DNA of 16,503 bases, from positions 1-16,503 of the forward strand of contig CALBTN010000166.1 of the NCBI GenBank assembly GCA_937967345.1. Reading direction: 5' to 3'. A program made the translations under genes and the position numbers. Numbering within the stretch: position 1 is the first letter of the stretch; each line of letters begins with the position of its first letter. The notes beneath the pieces are model-generated. The model saw only the letters and a program-made list of their open reading frames with translations, was not told the DNA's origin and did not search any database. The stretch comes from an uncultured Rubrivivax sp. (lineage in GTDB: Bacteria > Pseudomonadota > Gammaproteobacteria > Burkholderiales > Burkholderiaceae_C). Below are positions 1 through 6,823 of this stretch, piece after piece.

Positions 1-801
1 GGCTGGAAGGCGGATTCGCTGGCGCTGCTGGCCGATGCCGGCCACAACCTGAGCGCCGTCATCGGGCTGGTGCTGGCCTGGGGCGGGGCGCTGGCCGGGC
101 GGCTGCGGCCCGATGCGCGCCACACCTACGGCTGGAAGCGCGCCAGCATCGTCGCGGCCTTCCTCAACGCGGTGCTGCTGCTGGTGGCGATGGGCTCGCT
201 GGCCTGGGAGGCGCTGCTGCGGCTGCAAGCGCCGCAACCGGCCGCGGCGCTGACGATCATGCTGGTGGCCGGCGCCGGTATCGTCGTCAACGGCGCCACC
301 GCATGGCTGTTCATGCACGGGCGCGAGCGCGACCTGAACATCCGCGGTGCGTTCTGGCACATGGCGGCCGATGCGCTGGTGTCGGCCGGCGTGGTGGCGG
401 CCGGCGCCTTGAGCTGGCGCTTCGGCTGGAACTGGCTGGACCCGGCGGTGAGCCTGTTGATCGCGGTGATCATCGTCGTTGCCACCTGGGGGCTGTTCCG
501 GCAGTCGCTGCACCTGATGTTCGACGGCGTGCCCGAGGGTGTCGAACTGCAGGCGGTGCGCGAGCTGCTGGCCGCGCTGCCCGGGGTGCAAAGCGTGCAC
601 GACCTGCACGTGTGGGCGATGGGCACCACCGATACCGCACTGACCGCACACCTGGTCATGCCGCAGGGCCACCCCGGCGACGCCTTCTTGCGCGATGCTG
701 CCGAGCAGTTGGCGCAGCGTTTCGGCATCGGCCATGTCACGCTGCAAGTGGTGCGCGAGCCGTTCGCGCCCGGCTGCGGCGACCCGGGGTCCGGTCGCTG
801 A
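1..801 (+). CDS. Cation diffusion facilitator (CDF) metal efflux transporter, CzcD/ZitB type, 5' end missing
   Basis: The frame is open from base 1 and ends at the TGA at 799-801, leaving 266 residues; the N-terminus and first membrane helix lie outside the window. CDF proteins are inner-membrane antiporters that expel Zn2+, Co2+, Cd2+ or similar ions in exchange for protons. Visible marks are the helix-2 signature LLADAGHNLS (in-window residues 9-18), several hydrophobic helices, the helix-5 metal site HMAAD (HxxxD, His codon at 358-360), and a cytoplasmic C-terminal domain with the typical VHDLHVWAMG stretch. One oddity is that the helix-2 HxxxD pattern reads HxxxA here, with Ala at codon 55-57 where Asp is usual. 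The family is certain; the substrate metal cannot be read from the sequence. Confidence 0.93.
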   Translation, partial: GWKADSLALLADAGHNLSAVIGLVLAWGGALAGRLRPDARHTYGWKRASIVAAFLNAVLLLVAMGSLAWEALLRLQAPQPAAALTIMLVAGAGIVVNGATAWLFMHGRERDLNIRGAFWHMAADALVSAGVVAAGALSWRFGWNWLDPAVSLLIAVIIVVATWGLFRQSLHLMFDGVPEGVELQAVRELLAALPGVQSVHDLHVWAMGTTDTALTAHLVMPQGHPGDAFLRDAAEQLAQRFGIGHVTLQVVREPFAPGCGDPGSGR

Positions 802-878
802 GCGCACCGCGCCGCAAGGCAGCCGGGCCAGGTCTTGTTGATACCATCGTCGGCCTCGCAACGAAGACGGGAAATCCG

Positions 879-1244
879 ATGCGCATTGCCCTTGCCACCG
901 CCAGCCTCGCGCTGGCACTCAGCGCGCCCGCCATGGCGCAGGAACACTACCGGCTGCAAACGGCGGCCGACCTGGCCCGGGTGTGTGCCACGCCGGCCTC
1001 GGCCAGCGACCACGGCAGCGCGATTGCCTTCTGCCACGGCGTGCTCGCCGGTGCCTACGGCTACTACGTGGCGGCGACCCCGGCAGCGCAGCGTTTTGTC
1101 TGTCCGCCCGAGCAGAAGGTCACGCGCGCGCAGGTCGCCGATGCCTTCGTCGGCTGGCTGAAGGCGAATCCGCAGCACAACAACGACGGCGCGGTCGATG
1201 CGCTGTTCCGGTTTGCTGCCGGGGCCTATCCCTGCAAGAGCTAG
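879..1244 (+). CDS. Small exported four-cysteine protein, Rap1a/Tai immunity-protein-like
   Basis: This encodes 121 residues. The ATG at 879 is followed at once by a signal peptide (MRIALATASLALALSAPAMA, cleavage after residue 20), so the start is firm although the frame is open upstream. The mature part has Cys36, Cys52, Cys75 and Cys119, enough for two disulfides in the periplasm, and an AIAFCHGVLAGAYGYY core resembling the FCxGxxxG pattern of the Rap1a/Tai4 fold. Rap1a proteins protect Serratia against type VI amidase effectors, but no effector or type VI gene is nearby, so an immunity role here is unsupported. It lies 32 bases before a lipoprotein gene on the same strand, probably in one transcript. 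Confidence 0.8.
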   Translation: MRIALATASLALALSAPAMAQEHYRLQTAADLARVCATPASASDHGSAIAFCHGVLAGAYGYYVAATPAAQRFVCPPEQKVTRAQVADAFVGWLKANPQHNNDGAVDALFRFAAGAYPCKS

Positions 1245-1276
1245 GCACACCCCACCGCATACCAAGGAAGCACGAC

Positions 1277-1573
1277 ATGACCCGACACCTGATTCTCGCC
1301 AGCGCATTGGCCGCGGCATTGGCCAGCGCGAGCTGCACCAACATGACTTCGTCGCAGCAGTCCACCTTGTCTGGCGCGGGCATCGGCACCGCCGCCGGCG
1401 TGGCGGTTGGTGCGATCACCGGCGAATGGGCCTGGGCCGCAGCCGGTGCCGCGATTGGCGCCGGAGCCGGCTACCTCACCGACCAGGAACGTCAGCGCCA
1501 GGCCGCCGCGCAGCAGCGGGCCTTCGACGAAGGGGTGCAGGCTGGCAAGCGGCAAGCGTCGCAGAAGAACTGA
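1277..1573 (+). CDS. Small glycine-zipper lipoprotein
   Basis: This encodes 98 residues. An AGGA at 1265-1268 lies 8 bases before the ATG. The N-terminus MTRHLILASALAAALASASC looks like a lipoprotein signal with Cys20 as the lipidated residue; the -3 to -1 residues S-A-S make a weak lipobox. Residues of about 32-66 form a glycine zipper (GAGIGTAAGVAVGAITG, then AAAGAAIGAGAGYL), two short Gly/Ala-rich helices able to pack in or on a membrane. The C-terminus is charged and helical (DQERQRQAAAQQRAFDEG...). Such proteins resemble parts of YmgG/OmpA-associated envelope lipoproteins. The exact role is unknown, and outer-membrane location is inferred. Confidence 0.8.
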   Translation: MTRHLILASALAAALASASCTNMTSSQQSTLSGAGIGTAAGVAVGAITGEWAWAAAGAAIGAGAGYLTDQERQRQAAAQQRAFDEGVQAGKRQASQKN

Positions 1574-1646
1574 GCGGCGTGCCGCGCCGCCGCCCGAAGT
1601 CGCGCCTGGTGGCACTGGTGGCACTGGCGGCGCGGATGCCGCCGGG

Positions 1647-2651
1647 ATGCGCGCGCGGGTGCTGCAGTTCTTCGGCTTGCAGCGCGAGCCGTTCTCGATC
1701 GCGCCCGACCCGCGCTACCTGTACCTGAGCGAACGCCACCGCGAGGCGCTGGCGCACCTGCTGTACGGCGTACAGGCCGGCGGCGGTTTCGTGCTGCTGA
1801 CCGGCGAGATCGGCGCCGGCAAGACCACCGTGTGCCGAGCACTGCTGCAGCAGCTACCGCGGCACTGCAACGTCGCCTACATCTTCGACCCGCTGCAATC
1901 GGCGGCCGAACTGCTCGAGTCGATCTGCGCCGAGTTCCACGTGGTGCGCGAGCCGTCTGGCTCACGACCCGGCGGCGCGCGCGGCCATGTCGCGGCGCTG
2001 AACGCTTTTTTGCTGCACGCGCACGCCCAGCGCCAGGACAACGTGCTGATCATCGACGAGGCGCAGAAGCTGTCGGCCGAGGTGCTCGAGCAGCTGCGTT
2101 TGCTGACCAACCTGGAAACCAACGAGCGCAAGCTGTTGCAGATCATCCTGATCGGCCAGCCCGAGCTGCGCGAGCTGCTGGCCCGACCCGAGCTGGAACA
2201 GCTGGCGCAGCGCGTGATTGCGCGTTATCACCTGGGCGCGCTCGGCCGCGACGAGACCTTGCAGTACGTGGCGCACCGCCTGGGCGTGGCCGGGCTGCGC
2301 GACGCGCTGCCCTTCGATGCCGCAGCGCTGCAGCGCGTCCATGCGTTGTCGCAGGGCGTGCCGCGGCGCATCAACCTGCTGTGCGAGCGTGCGTTGCTCG
2401 GTGCTTATGCGCTGGGCAAGGCGCAGATCGATGCCGCCATCGTCGAGCAGGCCGCGGCCGAGGTGCGAGGCGAACTGCCACGCGCCGGGCGCTCGAACGC
2501 CGGGCGCTCGAACTGGGGTTCGGTGCGCCTGCGCATTGCTGCGGCCGTCGCCATGGGTGTGCTGGCCGGCGCGGCTGTGTTCGGCCTGGGCCTGCTGGAC
2601 CTGCAGGCGTGGCGCGCCATTGGGGCGGCCACCGCCTCGGCGCTGAGGTAG
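1647..2651 (+). CDS. gspA: GspA/ExeA-family AAA ATPase of type II secretion, short form
   Basis: This encodes 334 residues. GspA with GspB is thought to help the type II secretin assemble through the peptidoglycan layer. The N-terminus has the family mark FFGLQREPFSIAPDPRYLYLS (residues 8-28). Walker A is GEIGAGKT (53-60) and Walker B NVLIIDEA (132-139, Asp137/Glu138), followed by the AAA core. One membrane helix lies near the end (about residues 292-313), and only some 20 residues follow it. Aeromonas ExeA is much longer and carries a periplasmic peptidoglycan-binding domain that is absent here. ATG 1647 is the only ATG, GTG or TTG in frame between the preceding gene and the FFGL motif; its ribosome site is poor. 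gspB follows after 9 bases, which fixes the assignment over the related exosortase-locus ATPases. Confidence 0.85.
   Translation: MRARVLQFFGLQREPFSIAPDPRYLYLSERHREALAHLLYGVQAGGGFVLLTGEIGAGKTTVCRALLQQLPRHCNVAYIFDPLQSAAELLESICAEFHVVREPSGSRPGGARGHVAALNAFLLHAHAQRQDNVLIIDEAQKLSAEVLEQLRLLTNLETNERKLLQIILIGQPELRELLARPELEQLAQRVIARYHLGALGRDETLQYVAHRLGVAGLRDALPFDAAALQRVHALSQGVPRRINLLCERALLGAYALGKAQIDAAIVEQAAAEVRGELPRAGRSNAGRSNWGSVRLRIAAAVAMGVLAGAAVFGLGLLDLQAWRAIGAATASALR
2484..2513 (+). repeat. 15-bp perfect tandem duplication inside gspA
   Basis: GCCGGGCGCTCGAAC occurs twice in a row (2484-2498 and 2499-2513). It is in frame and encodes AGRSN-AGRSN in the linker just before the transmembrane helix of GspA. 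It lengthens the linker by five residues without breaking the frame. Confidence 0.9.
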
Positions 2652-2660
2652 CGGCCGGCC

Positions 2661-3527
2661 ATGTCCTACATCCTCGACGCGCTGCGCAAGGCCGAAGCCG
2701 AACGCGAACGCGGCGCCGTGCCGGGCGTGCACGCGCCGGCGCTGCCGCCGACCGCGATCGCACCAGGGCCGCGGCCGCCGTCTGCAGCGCCGCTGCGCTG
2801 GCTGCTGCTGGGCGTGGCGCTGGCGGCACTCGCGGGGCTGGCGTGGCAGCTTTGGGGGCGCGACGCCTGGCAACGCCGTGCACCTGCCGTACCCGCTGTA
2901 TCGGCGGCATCCGCGGCATCCGCCGTATCCACGACGGACCCACGTCCCGCCCGCACGGCTGCCGCGACCGACCCGCCTGCCAGTGCGGTCGCGCGGGCGG
3001 CCCCGGCGAGTGCCGCGGCTGCCGGGTCGAAGCTGCCTGCTGCGACCACCCCCAATGCGCCGCGCATCGCCGCGGCACCCGCGGCGGCAGCATCCAAGGC
3101 AGCGGATGTGGCGGCGCCTGCTGAACCATCGACCGCGGTCAAGCCCCGTGCTGCCGGCAGCGCCCGCAATGCGCAAACCTCGGCAAGCGCCAGCAAGGAT
3201 CGCGGCGCCGCTCAGCCAACCAAACGCCCCAAGCCGCCACCACGCGCGGCCACAGTCGCAAGTGCGCCGGCCGCTGCGGTCGCACCCGCGCGCCTGCCGC
3301 GCCTGCCGCGCCTGGCGGACCTGCCCGCCGACCTGCGCCAGCAGCTGCCGCCGCTGGCAGTCGGCGGCTCGGTCTACTCGCCGCAGCCGAGCGCGCGCAT
3401 GCTGATCGTCAACGGCCAGGTGTTCCGCGAAGGCAGCCAGCTCACGCCCGAGTTGACGCTCAAGCAGATCCGGCCGAAGGCGGCCGTGCTGTCGATCCGC
3501 GGCACGCGCTTCGAGCTGCCGCTGTAG
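2661..3527 (+). CDS. gspB: General secretion pathway protein B
   Basis: This encodes 288 residues. GspB is an inner-membrane protein with a periplasmic domain that works with GspA in placing the type II secretin. The N-terminus MSYILDALRKAEAERERG is the hallmark of GspB/ExeB. A Pro-rich stretch leads to one membrane helix (about residues 47-65). A long Ala/Pro/Lys-rich linker follows (about 70-215), with small tandem units such as RLPRLPRLA, whose 9-bp repeats lie at 3291-3317. The last 65-70 residues form the conserved T2SSB domain (LPPLAVGGSVYSPQPSARML ... LKQIRPKAAVLSIRGTRFELPL). The ATG at 2661 is 9 bases after the gspA stop, with GAGG at 2645-2648. The core gsp genes are not in the window. 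Confidence 0.9.
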   Translation: MSYILDALRKAEAERERGAVPGVHAPALPPTAIAPGPRPPSAAPLRWLLLGVALAALAGLAWQLWGRDAWQRRAPAVPAVSAASAASAVSTTDPRPARTAAATDPPASAVARAAPASAAAAGSKLPAATTPNAPRIAAAPAAAASKAADVAAPAEPSTAVKPRAAGSARNAQTSASASKDRGAAQPTKRPKPPPRAATVASAPAAAVAPARLPRLPRLADLPADLRQQLPPLAVGGSVYSPQPSARMLIVNGQVFREGSQLTPELTLKQIRPKAAVLSIRGTRFELPL

Positions 3528-3537
3528 CGAGCGGCCG

Positions 3538-6015
3538 TCAGCGCCTGCCGCCGAAGCGGCCGCCGCCGCCGAAACGCCCGCCGAAGCCGCCGCCGAAACG
3601 CCCACCGAAGCCACCGCCGCCGAAGCGCTCGCCGCCGCCGTAACCCCCGCCACCGAAACGCTCGCCGCCGCCGAAGCCGCCGAAGCCGCCGAAGTGCTCG
3701 TTGCCGGCGCTGCGCGCCTGAGATTCGCGGTCGGCCCACGAGGTGTCGCCACCCGCCGCGCCCCAGCCGCCGGACGAATGCTGCTGCCAGCCGCTGCCGG
3801 TGTTGCGGTAGACGTTGCCGTTGACATCGGCGTAGTGGTTGCCGTTGACGGTGGCGGTGTTCCAGGTGTTGGTCTTGCCGGTGTGGGCGTTGGTGGTCGA
3901 GCCGCCGCCGGCATGGGCGTAACCCTCGGGGCCGGCGGTGGTGGCGCCGCTGCGCTCATAGCTGCTGCCGCCGGCGCCGGTGACCGAGGCGCTGTTGGCG
4001 GCTGTGCGCTGGCCGGTATAGGTGTTGACGTTGCTGGCGCGCGCCACGCTGCCCGAGCCGCCGGCCGCACCCTCGGCGGTGCGGTCGTAGCCGCGTGTGG
4101 CGTTGCCGGTCCACGCGTTGTACTGGCGCCCACCCGCGTAGCTGCCGCTGGTGCCGGTGCGCGCGTTGCTGTAGCTGCCCGACGCGGTGCTGCCGGCAAC
4201 GCCGCCGCCGGCGTACCAGCTGCGCGTGCCCGAGTACGCGGTGTTGCCCCAGTGGCCGTAGACGTTGGCGCTGGCGCTGGCGCAGCAACCGTAGCCGCCC
4301 CAGTAATACGGGTGGTAGGTCGCGCCCCAGTACGGCGTCATCCAGGCTGCGCTGGCCAGGCCGACCGCAAAGCCGTAGCTGAAGCCGACGTAGGGGTTCC
4401 ACACCGGCGCCGCGGCCACGCTGTAGGTATACGGCGGCGCGTACCAGACGCTGCCGATCCACGGCGTATAGGCGTAGCCGGTGCCGTAGACCACGGTGCC
4501 GTAGGGCGAGACCACGGTGCCCAGGTAGCCCGGCGTGTAGCCGACGTAGACCACGCTGGGCGTGGCTTCGTAGATGCGCACGTAGGTCACGTAGTGCAGC
4601 GGCGAGCTCGCCGGGATGGTGTAGATCACCTCGGGCACCGCGGTCGCGATGCGCCAGGGCCCGGTGAGCTGCGGTGCGGTGAACCACACGCCGGCAGTGA
4701 CCGCGTAGTAGGCGTCGCCGGCGCGGATCAACGGCACCGACGAGTTGACGACGTAGCTCAGCGCTGTGCCGGCGATCGGCGAATACTGCGGCGCCCCGTC
4801 GAAGCTGGGCGTGAAGCTCGGCCCGCCTTTCAGCGGCACGGTCGCGGTCTGCGGGATCGAGTTCGAGATCAGCGCCTGCTGCGCCTGCGGCGTGCCGGCC
4901 ACGGTGGGCAGCACCGCGCCGGCACGCGACGCGGGCGGGATGCGCGCGAAGTCGGCCGGCAACGCATTGGCGGCGACGAAGCTCCACGGCCCGTCCAGAG
5001 CGGGTGCGCTGAACCAGCGGCCCGACATCAGCACGTAGTACAGGTTGCTGCGGGTCTCGACGAAGACATCGGAGCTGGTGTTCGATGCCCACAGCAGCTG
5101 CGTGCCGCTGACCGGCTCGAAGTCCGGCTTGCCCTTGAAGACGATCAGCTCGGTCGGCTGCTGGCTGAGCACGATGTTCGGCACGCCATCGGCCAGCGTC
5201 GGCTTCGGTTTGGCTTTGGGGCCGCCGTCGAGCAGGTCGACCACGCCGGACTGGGCCAGTTTGCGCGCGACCTCGTCCATGCCCAGCGGCTGGAAGTTGG
5301 AGCGCGTCCAGGGCCCGTCGATCGCGGCGGCGCTGAGCCAGCCGTCGTACACGTGCAGGTACAGCTGGTCACTCAGGCCGCCCTTGAGCAGCAGCGCGTG
5401 GGTATTGATCACGCGCTGGAAGCGGCTGTCGCCCGGCACCGGCTTCCACACCGGCGCGCCGTCGACCGGCACCAGGATTGCCGGCGTGTGGCTGATCACG
5501 ACCCTCGGCGGCTCGTTGCGGACCTCGACCGGTGCGGGCTTGATGCCGGCCGCCGCCAGCGCCGCTTCCAGGCGATCGAGCGACAGGATCTGCAGCTGCT
5601 TGCCCAGGCTGGCTTGCAGCGCGCCGGCATAGCCGGCGCCGCGATCGGGCAGCGTCGGGAAGTCGAGCTGGGTCAGCTCGAGGTCCTGCAGCACCACGCT
5701 GCGCGCGGCCCGGTCGACCTGGGTGCGCGCGCTGGCGACGATCACGCCGAAGGTTTCCTGCGCCGCGCCGCTGGGCTTGAGCGCCGCGGCCATGCGCAGC
5801 TCGATGCGGTTGCCGACCCAGCGGTTGACCTGCGGCTGGTACAGCAGCACCGCGGCGTCGGCGATGCTGGCATCGCGCGGCCACGGGTCGGCGTTCTGGA
5901 TGACCGGCGCCGGGTTGGCCACGGCGGCTTGCGCGGCGGCCGGCGCTGTTGCGCCCAGGCTGATGATCAGCGCCAGGCCCAGCGCGCCAGCGTGGCTCAG
6001 GAAGGGGGTCGACAT
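3538..6015 (-). CDS. Large exported protein with triplicated GPW modules and Gly/Phe/Arg tail, function unknown
   Basis: This encodes 825 residues. Signal peptide: MSTPFLSHAGALGLALIISL... with cleavage near residue 28-30. A GGAG (minus strand, 6027-6024) sits 8 bases before the ATG. Three related modules follow: DGWLSAAAIDGPW (224-236), SGRWFSAPALDGPW (331-344) and AGVWFTAPQLTGPW (441-454). They are spaced about 110 residues apart, and the stretch before each is rich in V/I/P. Residues 470-600 are rich in Tyr, Trp, Pro and Gly (PYWGATYHPYYWGGYGCC), 600-760 are Ser/Thr/Asn/Gly low-complexity, and 775-825 are FGG/RFGG repeats. Similar proteins are, from memory, annotated 'carbohydrate-binding family V/XII'; I cannot confirm that label. 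A periplasmic or surface location is likely. It faces gspB convergently, so secretion by that system is possible but unproven. Confidence 0.85.
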   Translation of the reverse strand: MSTPFLSHAGALGLALIISLGATAPAAAQAAVANPAPVIQNADPWPRDASIADAAVLLYQPQVNRWVGNRIELRMAAALKPSGAAQETFGVIVASARTQVDRAARSVVLQDLELTQLDFPTLPDRGAGYAGALQASLGKQLQILSLDRLEAALAAAGIKPAPVEVRNEPPRVVISHTPAILVPVDGAPVWKPVPGDSRFQRVINTHALLLKGGLSDQLYLHVYDGWLSAAAIDGPWTRSNFQPLGMDEVARKLAQSGVVDLLDGGPKAKPKPTLADGVPNIVLSQQPTELIVFKGKPDFEPVSGTQLLWASNTSSDVFVETRSNLYYVLMSGRWFSAPALDGPWSFVAANALPADFARIPPASRAGAVLPTVAGTPQAQQALISNSIPQTATVPLKGGPSFTPSFDGAPQYSPIAGTALSYVVNSSVPLIRAGDAYYAVTAGVWFTAPQLTGPWRIATAVPEVIYTIPASSPLHYVTYVRIYEATPSVVYVGYTPGYLGTVVSPYGTVVYGTGYAYTPWIGSVWYAPPYTYSVAAAPVWNPYVGFSYGFAVGLASAAWMTPYWGATYHPYYWGGYGCCASASANVYGHWGNTAYSGTRSWYAGGGVAGSTASGSYSNARTGTSGSYAGGRQYNAWTGNATRGYDRTAEGAAGGSGSVARASNVNTYTGQRTAANSASVTGAGGSSYERSGATTAGPEGYAHAGGGSTTNAHTGKTNTWNTATVNGNHYADVNGNVYRNTGSGWQQHSSGGWGAAGGDTSWADRESQARSAGNEHFGGFGGFGGGERFGGGGYGGGERFGGGGFGGRFGGGFGGRFGGGGRFGGRR
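3541..3693 (-). repeat. Gly/Phe/Arg-rich C-terminal repeat tract
   Basis: The last 51 codons encode repeats of FGG, GGERFGGGG and GGRFGG ending in RR. On the plus strand this appears as a GCC/GAA-rich, imperfectly periodic tract. Such tails are flexible and positively charged, and the DNA is prone to length changes between strains. Confidence 0.8.
4648..5508 (-). repeat. Region coding three related ~110-residue modules
   Basis: Residues 170-456 of the exported protein contain three diverged copies of one unit. Each begins with a stretch such as PRVVISHTPAILVPVDG or PNIVLSQQPTELIVFKG. Each ends in an aromatic strand plus GxWxxAxxLxGPW; the key Trp residues are 226, 334 and 444. The copies are too diverged to be recent. 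Confidence 0.75.
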
Positions 6016-6044
6016 CGTGCGGGCTCCGGCTCGGCGGGGGCGCC

Positions 6045-6050
6045 ATTCTA
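6045..6050 (-). promoter_or_regulatory. Possible -10 box for the exported-protein gene
   Basis: Minus-strand TAGAAT lies 29 bases before the ATG at 6015, which would give a leader of roughly 20-25 bases holding the GGAG ribosome site. No convincing -35 box is visible 16-18 bases upstream. Confidence 0.35.
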
Positions 6051-6097
6051 GACAGCTGACAGGGAAACTCCCGCCGCGGCCGCGATGACCATGCTCC

Positions 6098-6103
6098 TAG
6101 AAT
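6098..6103 (+). promoter_or_regulatory. Possible -10 box for phaR
   Basis: TAGAAT lies 31 bases before the phaR ATG, which would give a leader of about 25 bases that includes GGAG at 6121-6124. It mirrors the TAGAAT of the divergent gene. No clear -35 box is visible. Confidence 0.4.
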
Positions 6104-6134
6104 TGCTGCACCTGCACCACGGAGCCACACCCTC

Positions 6135-6800
6135 ATGCCAGCCCCTCGCAGCGACGCTGAAGTGCCCGCCGCCGAAGCCCCGGCCAGCGGCCCGCGCGTG
6201 CTGAAGAAGTACCCGAACCGGCGCCTGTACGACACTCGCAGCAGCGCCTACATCACGCTGGCCGACGTCAAGGCGATGGTGCTCAAGCTCGAGGACTTCG
6301 AGGTGCGCGACGCCAAGAGCGGCGAAGACCTGACGCGCAGCATCCTGCTGCAGATCATCCTCGAGGAGGAATCCGGCGGCGTGCCGATGTTCAGCGCGAC
6401 GATGCTGGCGCAGATGATCCGCTACTACGGCCATTCGATGCAGGGCCTGATGGGCAGCTACCTCGAGAACAGCCTGCAGGCCTTCGTCGACCTGCAAAAG
6501 CGCTTTGCCGCCGCGGGCATGGTGCAAGGCGATGCCCAGGCCTTCGCGCCCGAGCTGTGGACGCAGATGATGACCGGCCAGGGCAACCCGATGCAGGGCA
6601 TGATGAATGCCTACATGGAGCAGTCGCAGCAACTGGTCAAGCAGATGCAGGAGCAGATGGTCAAGAACTCCGGCACGCTGTTCCCGGTCTTTCAGCCGCA
6701 GCCGCAGCCGCAGCCGCAGCCGCAGCCGCAGCCGTCGGCCAAGCCATCGGCGGGCCCGGCTGCGGACCCACCCGCAAGTCCACCCACCAAGCAGCCCTGA
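6135..6800 (+). CDS. phaR: Polyhydroxyalkanoate synthesis repressor PhaR
   Basis: This encodes 221 residues. PhaR binds DNA and polyhydroxybutyrate; when polymer accumulates it leaves its operators and frees phasin and pha genes. The N-terminal DNA-binding/accumulation-regulator domain is unmistakable (VLKKYPNRRLYDTRSSAYIT, residues 22-41, through about 83). A second helical region follows (MFSATMLAQMIRYYGHSMQG, about 85-175), rich in Met and Gln. The tail carries seven Gln-Pro pairs (187-200) and a Pro/Ala-rich end. The start at 6135 has GGAG 10 bases upstream. The first 20 residues are Ala/Pro-rich and vary in the family. rimO follows after 23 bases. The organism very probably makes polyhydroxyalkanoate. 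Confidence 0.95.
   Translation: MPAPRSDAEVPAAEAPASGPRVLKKYPNRRLYDTRSSAYITLADVKAMVLKLEDFEVRDAKSGEDLTRSILLQIILEEESGGVPMFSATMLAQMIRYYGHSMQGLMGSYLENSLQAFVDLQKRFAAAGMVQGDAQAFAPELWTQMMTGQGNPMQGMMNAYMEQSQQLVKQMQEQMVKNSGTLFPVFQPQPQPQPQPQPQPSAKPSAGPAADPPASPPTKQP
6693..6734 (+). repeat. Perfect hexanucleotide repeat (CAGCCG)x7 in phaR
   Basis: Seven uninterrupted copies of CAGCCG encode (Gln-Pro)7 near the PhaR C-terminus. Because the unit is two codons long, gain or loss of copies keeps the frame and only changes tail length. Confidence 0.97.
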
Positions 6801-6804
6801 GCGC

Positions 6805-6823
6805 GTGCGGGACAATCCCGCGC
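6805..6823 (+). promoter_or_regulatory. Hairpin and -10-like GACAAT directly before the rimO start
   Basis: An inverted repeat (GTGCGGGA, loop CAA, TCCCGCGC; 8 pairs counting one G-T) ends on the base before the rimO ATG. The same bases hold GACAAT (6811-6816), 7 bases before the ATG, which could be a -10 box giving a leaderless transcript. No Shine-Dalgarno sequence is present. The two readings are alternatives, and both are inferred. Confidence 0.4.

Noticed and set aside
1579..1728. Possible small peptide starting at GTG 1579 with a hydrophobic run (LVALVALAA)
   Set aside because: Most of it overlaps gspA in another frame, and the hydrophobic run comes from a 9-bp CTGGTGGCA repeat. There is no ribosome site or family support.
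1962..4199. Very long open frame on the minus strand opposite gspA and gspB
   Set aside because: It is Ala/Arg/Pro-rich without motifs, lies antisense to two genes with clear domains and overlaps the end of the exported-protein gene. It is explained by high G+C content.
3694..6051. Long open plus-strand frame opposite the exported-protein gene
   Set aside because: It is dominated by Val/Ala/Arg/Gly with no signal peptide or domain. The minus strand shows a signal peptide, a ribosome site and repeated GPW motifs.
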